From assembly GCA_009923345.1 (NCBI GenBank), contig RFTR01000089.1:1-8122 (forward strand): a stretch of 8,122 nucleotides of DNA, written 5' to 3'. Positions 5,775 through 8,122 of this stretch are shown here, piece after piece. The notes under the pieces are model-generated. The model worked only from the letters and a program-made list of their open reading frames with translations. It had not been told where the DNA came from and did no database searches. How positions within the stretch are numbered: the first letter of the stretch is position 1; the number at the start of each line of letters is the position of its first letter. This DNA is from Betaproteobacteria bacterium (lineage in GTDB: Bacteria; Pseudomonadota; Gammaproteobacteria; Burkholderiales; Burkholderiaceae_C). The position numbers were made by a program, and so were the translations under genes.

Positions 5775-7507
5775 GCTTTAGTCTTTACTTTTGCTGTTGT
5801 TGTTGTTGCATTTGAGCCTGAGTGCCCACCCTCTTGGGGGTTGGATGTTTTATTTTGTGCTTGCAGCATTTCGAGAGCATGGGCACGTGTAGTGTTTGAA
5901 ATTTTTTCGCCACCCAACATACGCGCAATCTCACTCACACGCTCTTCGCCTTCCACCAAGGTCACACGGCTTGCAACACCTTGTGCATCGCTGTGTTTAG
6001 ACACAACGCCATGGTGGTCGGCACACGCAGCGACTTGCGGTAAGTGGGTCACTGCCAAAACTTGTCTGTCAATGCCAAGTTGTTGCATCAAACGGCCCAC
6101 AGTTTCAGCCACTGCGCCGCCGACGCCAGAATCAACTTCATCAAAAATCAATGTTTGGGCACTACCCAATTGGCTGGTCGTGACGGCAATAGCCAATGCA
6201 ATGCGAGATAGTTCGCCACCTGAGGCCACTTTGCCTACAGGTCTTGGCGTACTGCCTGCGTGACCTGCCACTAAAAACACAACACTCTCTAATCCACTAG
6301 CACTGGGCTGGTCATTGGTTTCTAAAGCCACTTCAAAACGACCCCCTTGCATACCCAAGCCTTGCATGGCCTGTGTAATCGACGTCGCTAACTGCGGTGC
6401 AGCTTTGGTGCGCGCCTTAGAAACTTTTTGTGCTTCTGTGGTGTAGTGCGCGAATGCTTGGGCTTGTGCGCGCTCAAGCGCTTCCAGATCGCTTGAGGCT
6501 TCTAGTTGCTGTAGTCGTTGCTTCCATTCTGCGTAAACAACAGGTAGCTCTTGTGGTGAGCGTTTGAAGCGTCTTGACAAAGACATCCACAAACCCATGC
6601 GTTCATCTAATGCTTGTAGGCCTTCTGGGTCTAATTCGGTATGGCTCAGGTAAGCCTGCAATGAATGCGCGACATCACTGGCTTGCGCCACGCTAGACGC
6701 CAATACGTCTACCCAATTGGCGAACTCAGCCTCCACATGGGCTTGATCTTGCAGTGCAGTTTGTGCTTTGGCGAGTTGGGTGAGCGCGCCTGTGTCGTCA
6801 TCTTCCAGCGCGTGAATGGCACTTTGTGCAGCGTCCATCAGTGCTTGCGCGTGTGACAAACGGGTATGTTGGTTGTTGAGTTCATCCCATTCGTCTGCGG
6901 CGGGGTTGAGCTTGTCTACTTCACCCACTTGCCACATCAACCGCTCGCGTTCATCTTGTAAGCTGGCTTGGTCATGTTGTGCGTCGTGAAGGGTTTGCGT
7001 GGCTAAGCGCCAAGAAGTCCACGCACTTTGTAAATTTTTTAAATCGATGCCTGCATAGGCGTCTAGCAGTCCGCGCACCGCATCAGGTCGGGTGAGGCTT
7101 TGCCAAGCATGCTGGCCATGAATGTCAAGCAGCAAGTCGCCCAAAGCACGCAGTTGCGCCGCAGTAGCAGGGCTGCCGTTGATCCATGCGCGGCTCTTGC
7201 CTTGAAGGTCAATGGTGCGTTTGAGCAAAACACCATCTTGCGCGGCGATGTCGTCAAAGCCTTCTTCTTGTAGCCAAGCAAGTACATCAGGGGTTACATC
7301 AAATTCAGCGCTAATTTCTGTTCTGTTAGCGCCTTCACGTATTACGCCAGATTCAGCGCGTGAACCCAGTACCAGTTGAACAGCGTCAATCAAAATCGAT
7401 TTACCAGCGCCTGTCTCACCCGTTAGCGCTGTAAAGCCTGCCGATAAATCCAAATCGAGCGCGCGAACAATCACAAAATCGCGTAAAACAATATGGCGCA
7501 AGCTCAT
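5771..7507 (-). CDS. recN: DNA repair protein RecN (SMC-like ATPase)
   Basis: RecN is a cytoplasmic SMC-like ATPase that acts at DNA double-strand breaks during recombinational repair. The product is 578 residues, slightly longer than many homologues. Walker A GETGAGKS is at 30-37, DIHGQH at 128-133, followed by a coiled-coil-like middle (about 155-370) rich in Ala, Gln, Leu and Glu. The ABC signature SGGELSR is at 429-435, Walker B TLIFDEVDSG at 452-461, and the switch histidine is His488 in VLAVTHLPQVA. The last 27 or so residues are a low-complexity Ser/Gly/Thr/Lys tail containing four ACA threonine codons in a row. The ATG at 7507 overlaps the nadK stop (ATGA) and has a good ribosome binding site. 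Unlike E. coli recN, it is inside an operon with no LexA box seen directly upstream. Confidence 0.98.
   Translation of the reverse strand: MSLRHIVLRDFVIVRALDLDLSAGFTALTGETGAGKSILIDAVQLVLGSRAESGVIREGANRTEISAEFDVTPDVLAWLQEEGFDDIAAQDGVLLKRTIDLQGKSRAWINGSPATAAQLRALGDLLLDIHGQHAWQSLTRPDAVRGLLDAYAGIDLKNLQSAWTSWRLATQTLHDAQHDQASLQDERERLMWQVGEVDKLNPAADEWDELNNQHTRLSHAQALMDAAQSAIHALEDDDTGALTQLAKAQTALQDQAHVEAEFANWVDVLASSVAQASDVAHSLQAYLSHTELDPEGLQALDERMGLWMSLSRRFKRSPQELPVVYAEWKQRLQQLEASSDLEALERAQAQAFAHYTTEAQKVSKARTKAAPQLATSITQAMQGLGMQGGRFEVALETNDQPSASGLESVVFLVAGHAGSTPRPVGKVASGGELSRIALAIAVTTSQLGSAQTLIFDEVDSGVGGAVAETVGRLMQQLGIDRQVLAVTHLPQVAACADHHGVVSKHSDAQGVASRVTLVEGEERVSEIARMLGGEKISNTTRAHALEMLQAQNKTSNPQEGGHSGSNATTTTAKVKTKA
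5795..5806 (-). repeat. Trinucleotide repeat (ACA)4 in the recN 3' end
   Basis: Four tandem ACA codons (minus strand) encode Thr568-Thr571 of RecN, flanked by GCA on both sides. The tract sits in the non-conserved C-terminal tail, about 20 bases before the rapZ start codon. Whole-codon slippage here would change tail length without breaking either frame. Confidence 0.8.
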
Positions 7508-8122
7508 GCCACACCCTCGTTCCAGTGCAGTTTTTCACGCAAGGTGTCGAAATAACTCCAGCCTTTGGGGTGCAAAAACCGAACAGAAAACTTTGAGCGC
7601 GTCACAGTAATGCGGTCGCCCAACAAAAGTTCGGCCAAAGACTGCATATCAAAGTTAGCGCTGGCATCTCGGCCAGAGATCAAGTCAATTGCAATCTCAT
7701 CTGTATCGGCCAAGACAATAGGACGATTTGACAGGGTGTGCGGTGCAATGGGGACCATCACCCATGCATTCAAAGAAGGGTGCAAAAGAGGGCCGCCTGC
7801 TGACAATGAATACGCAGTGCTGCCAGTCGATGTGGCAATGATCAAACCATCTGCACGCTGGTTGGCCACAAATCGGCCATCGACCTCTACCCGCATTTCC
7901 ACCATGCCAGAAGTAGCTCCTCGATTGACTACTACGTCATTCATGGCAAGTGCATCAAACACACAATGGCCGTCACGCCAAACTTTGGCGTGCATAAGCG
8001 AGCGTTTGTCTTCCTCAAACTCGCCGCGCAACATGGGTTTGAGGGTCGCTTCGAACCCTTGAATGGGAATATCAGTAATGAAACCCAAGCGGCCTTGGTT
8101 GATACCAATCAGCGGCACATCG
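7504..8122 (-). CDS. nadK: NAD kinase, partial: N-terminus beyond the right edge
   Basis: NadK phosphorylates NAD with ATP to make NADP in the cytoplasm. About 205 C-terminal residues are present, out of roughly 290-300 in the family. The GGDGT nucleotide-binding motif and the start lie outside the window; a GTG at 8118 is only an internal valine. Visible motifs, counting that valine as 1, are GINQGRLGFITDI at 5-17, the Asn60-Asp61 pair in AMNDVVVNRG, ADGLIIATSTGSTAYSLSAGGPL at 89-111 (the conserved substrate-binding block), and PHTLSNRPIVL at 126-136. It is the upstream gene of a nadK - recN - rapZ unit, and its TGA overlaps the recN ATG. The promoter is therefore outside the window. Confidence 0.97.
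   Translation of the reverse strand, partial: DVPLIGINQGRLGFITDIPIQGFEATLKPMLRGEFEEDKRSLMHAKVWRDGHCVFDALAMNDVVVNRGATSGMVEMRVEVDGRFVANQRADGLIIATSTGSTAYSLSAGGPLLHPSLNAWVMVPIAPHTLSNRPIVLADTDEIAIDLISGRDASANFDMQSLAELLLGDRITVTRSKFSVRFLHPKGWSYFDTLREKLHWNEGVA
7514..7518 (-). promoter_or_regulatory. Ribosome binding site of recN
   Basis: On the minus strand GAGGG (7518..7514) lies six bases before the recN ATG at 7507, inside the end of nadK. It matches the anti-Shine-Dalgarno core and supports this start. It is the clearest ribosome binding site in the window; the other genes have weak or no recognisable ones. Confidence 0.7.

Noticed and set aside
5841..6263. 140-codon open frame on the plus strand opposite the RecN C-terminal half
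   Set aside because: It covers the strongly conserved RecN signature and Walker B region on the other strand, and its own translation is Cys/Ser/Pro/Thr-rich and unlike a real protein.
7571..7586. Possible LexA site upstream of recN (CTGT on the minus strand at 7586..7583)
   Set aside because: Only one half-site is present; the partner position reads TGCA instead of ACAG, and it lies inside nadK.
7565..8062. 165-codon open frame on the plus strand opposite nadK
   Set aside because: It is an antisense shadow of conserved NadK coding sequence, with no recognisable domain and no ribosome binding site evidence.

Overview
The window looks like an ordinary chromosomal housekeeping region from a betaproteobacterium, most likely a Burkholderiales/Comamonadaceae-type organism with moderate GC. 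Two things point there: the order lolB - ispE - tRNA-Gln, which in that group usually continues into prs, and the protein style (a MutM beginning PELPEVEVTR, a MutY ending with a THKDLYLHP-type loop). The assignment comes from remembered family patterns, not from a search. No mobile element, CRISPR array, phage gene or toxin-antitoxin pair is visible, and coding density is very high.

Layout, left to right. Positions 1-48 hold the 5' two thirds of a tRNA-Gln(TTG) on the minus strand, cut by the window edge. Upstream of it on the same strand lie ispE (isoprenoid precursor synthesis), a LolB-like gene (lipoprotein insertion into the outer membrane) and an exported TPR-repeat protein; transcription runs TPR -> lolB -> ispE -> tRNA. 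A 40-base gap (2992-3031) separates this leftward unit from a rightward pair, mutM and mutY, which together limit mutation from 8-oxoguanine. mutY runs tail-to-tail into a second leftward unit, nadK -> recN -> rapZ, whose genes overlap by ATGA. nadK is cut by the right edge.

Functionally the genes cover oxidative DNA damage (MutM, MutY), double-strand break repair (RecN), NADP supply (NadK), a nucleotide- and RNA-binding regulator (RapZ), envelope biogenesis (LolB, TPR protein) and isoprenoid synthesis (IspE).

I found no convincing new system. The spot most worth a second look is the TPR/lolB junction (about 1350-1415). There the LolB domain has no signal peptide or lipobox of its own and lies in the same frame as the TPR gene, separated by one amber codon; a short ORF in another frame could be a displaced leader. 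The other notable points are small: mirror-image -10 elements in the divergent gap, convergent stop codons sharing TTAA, and the placement of rapZ behind recN.
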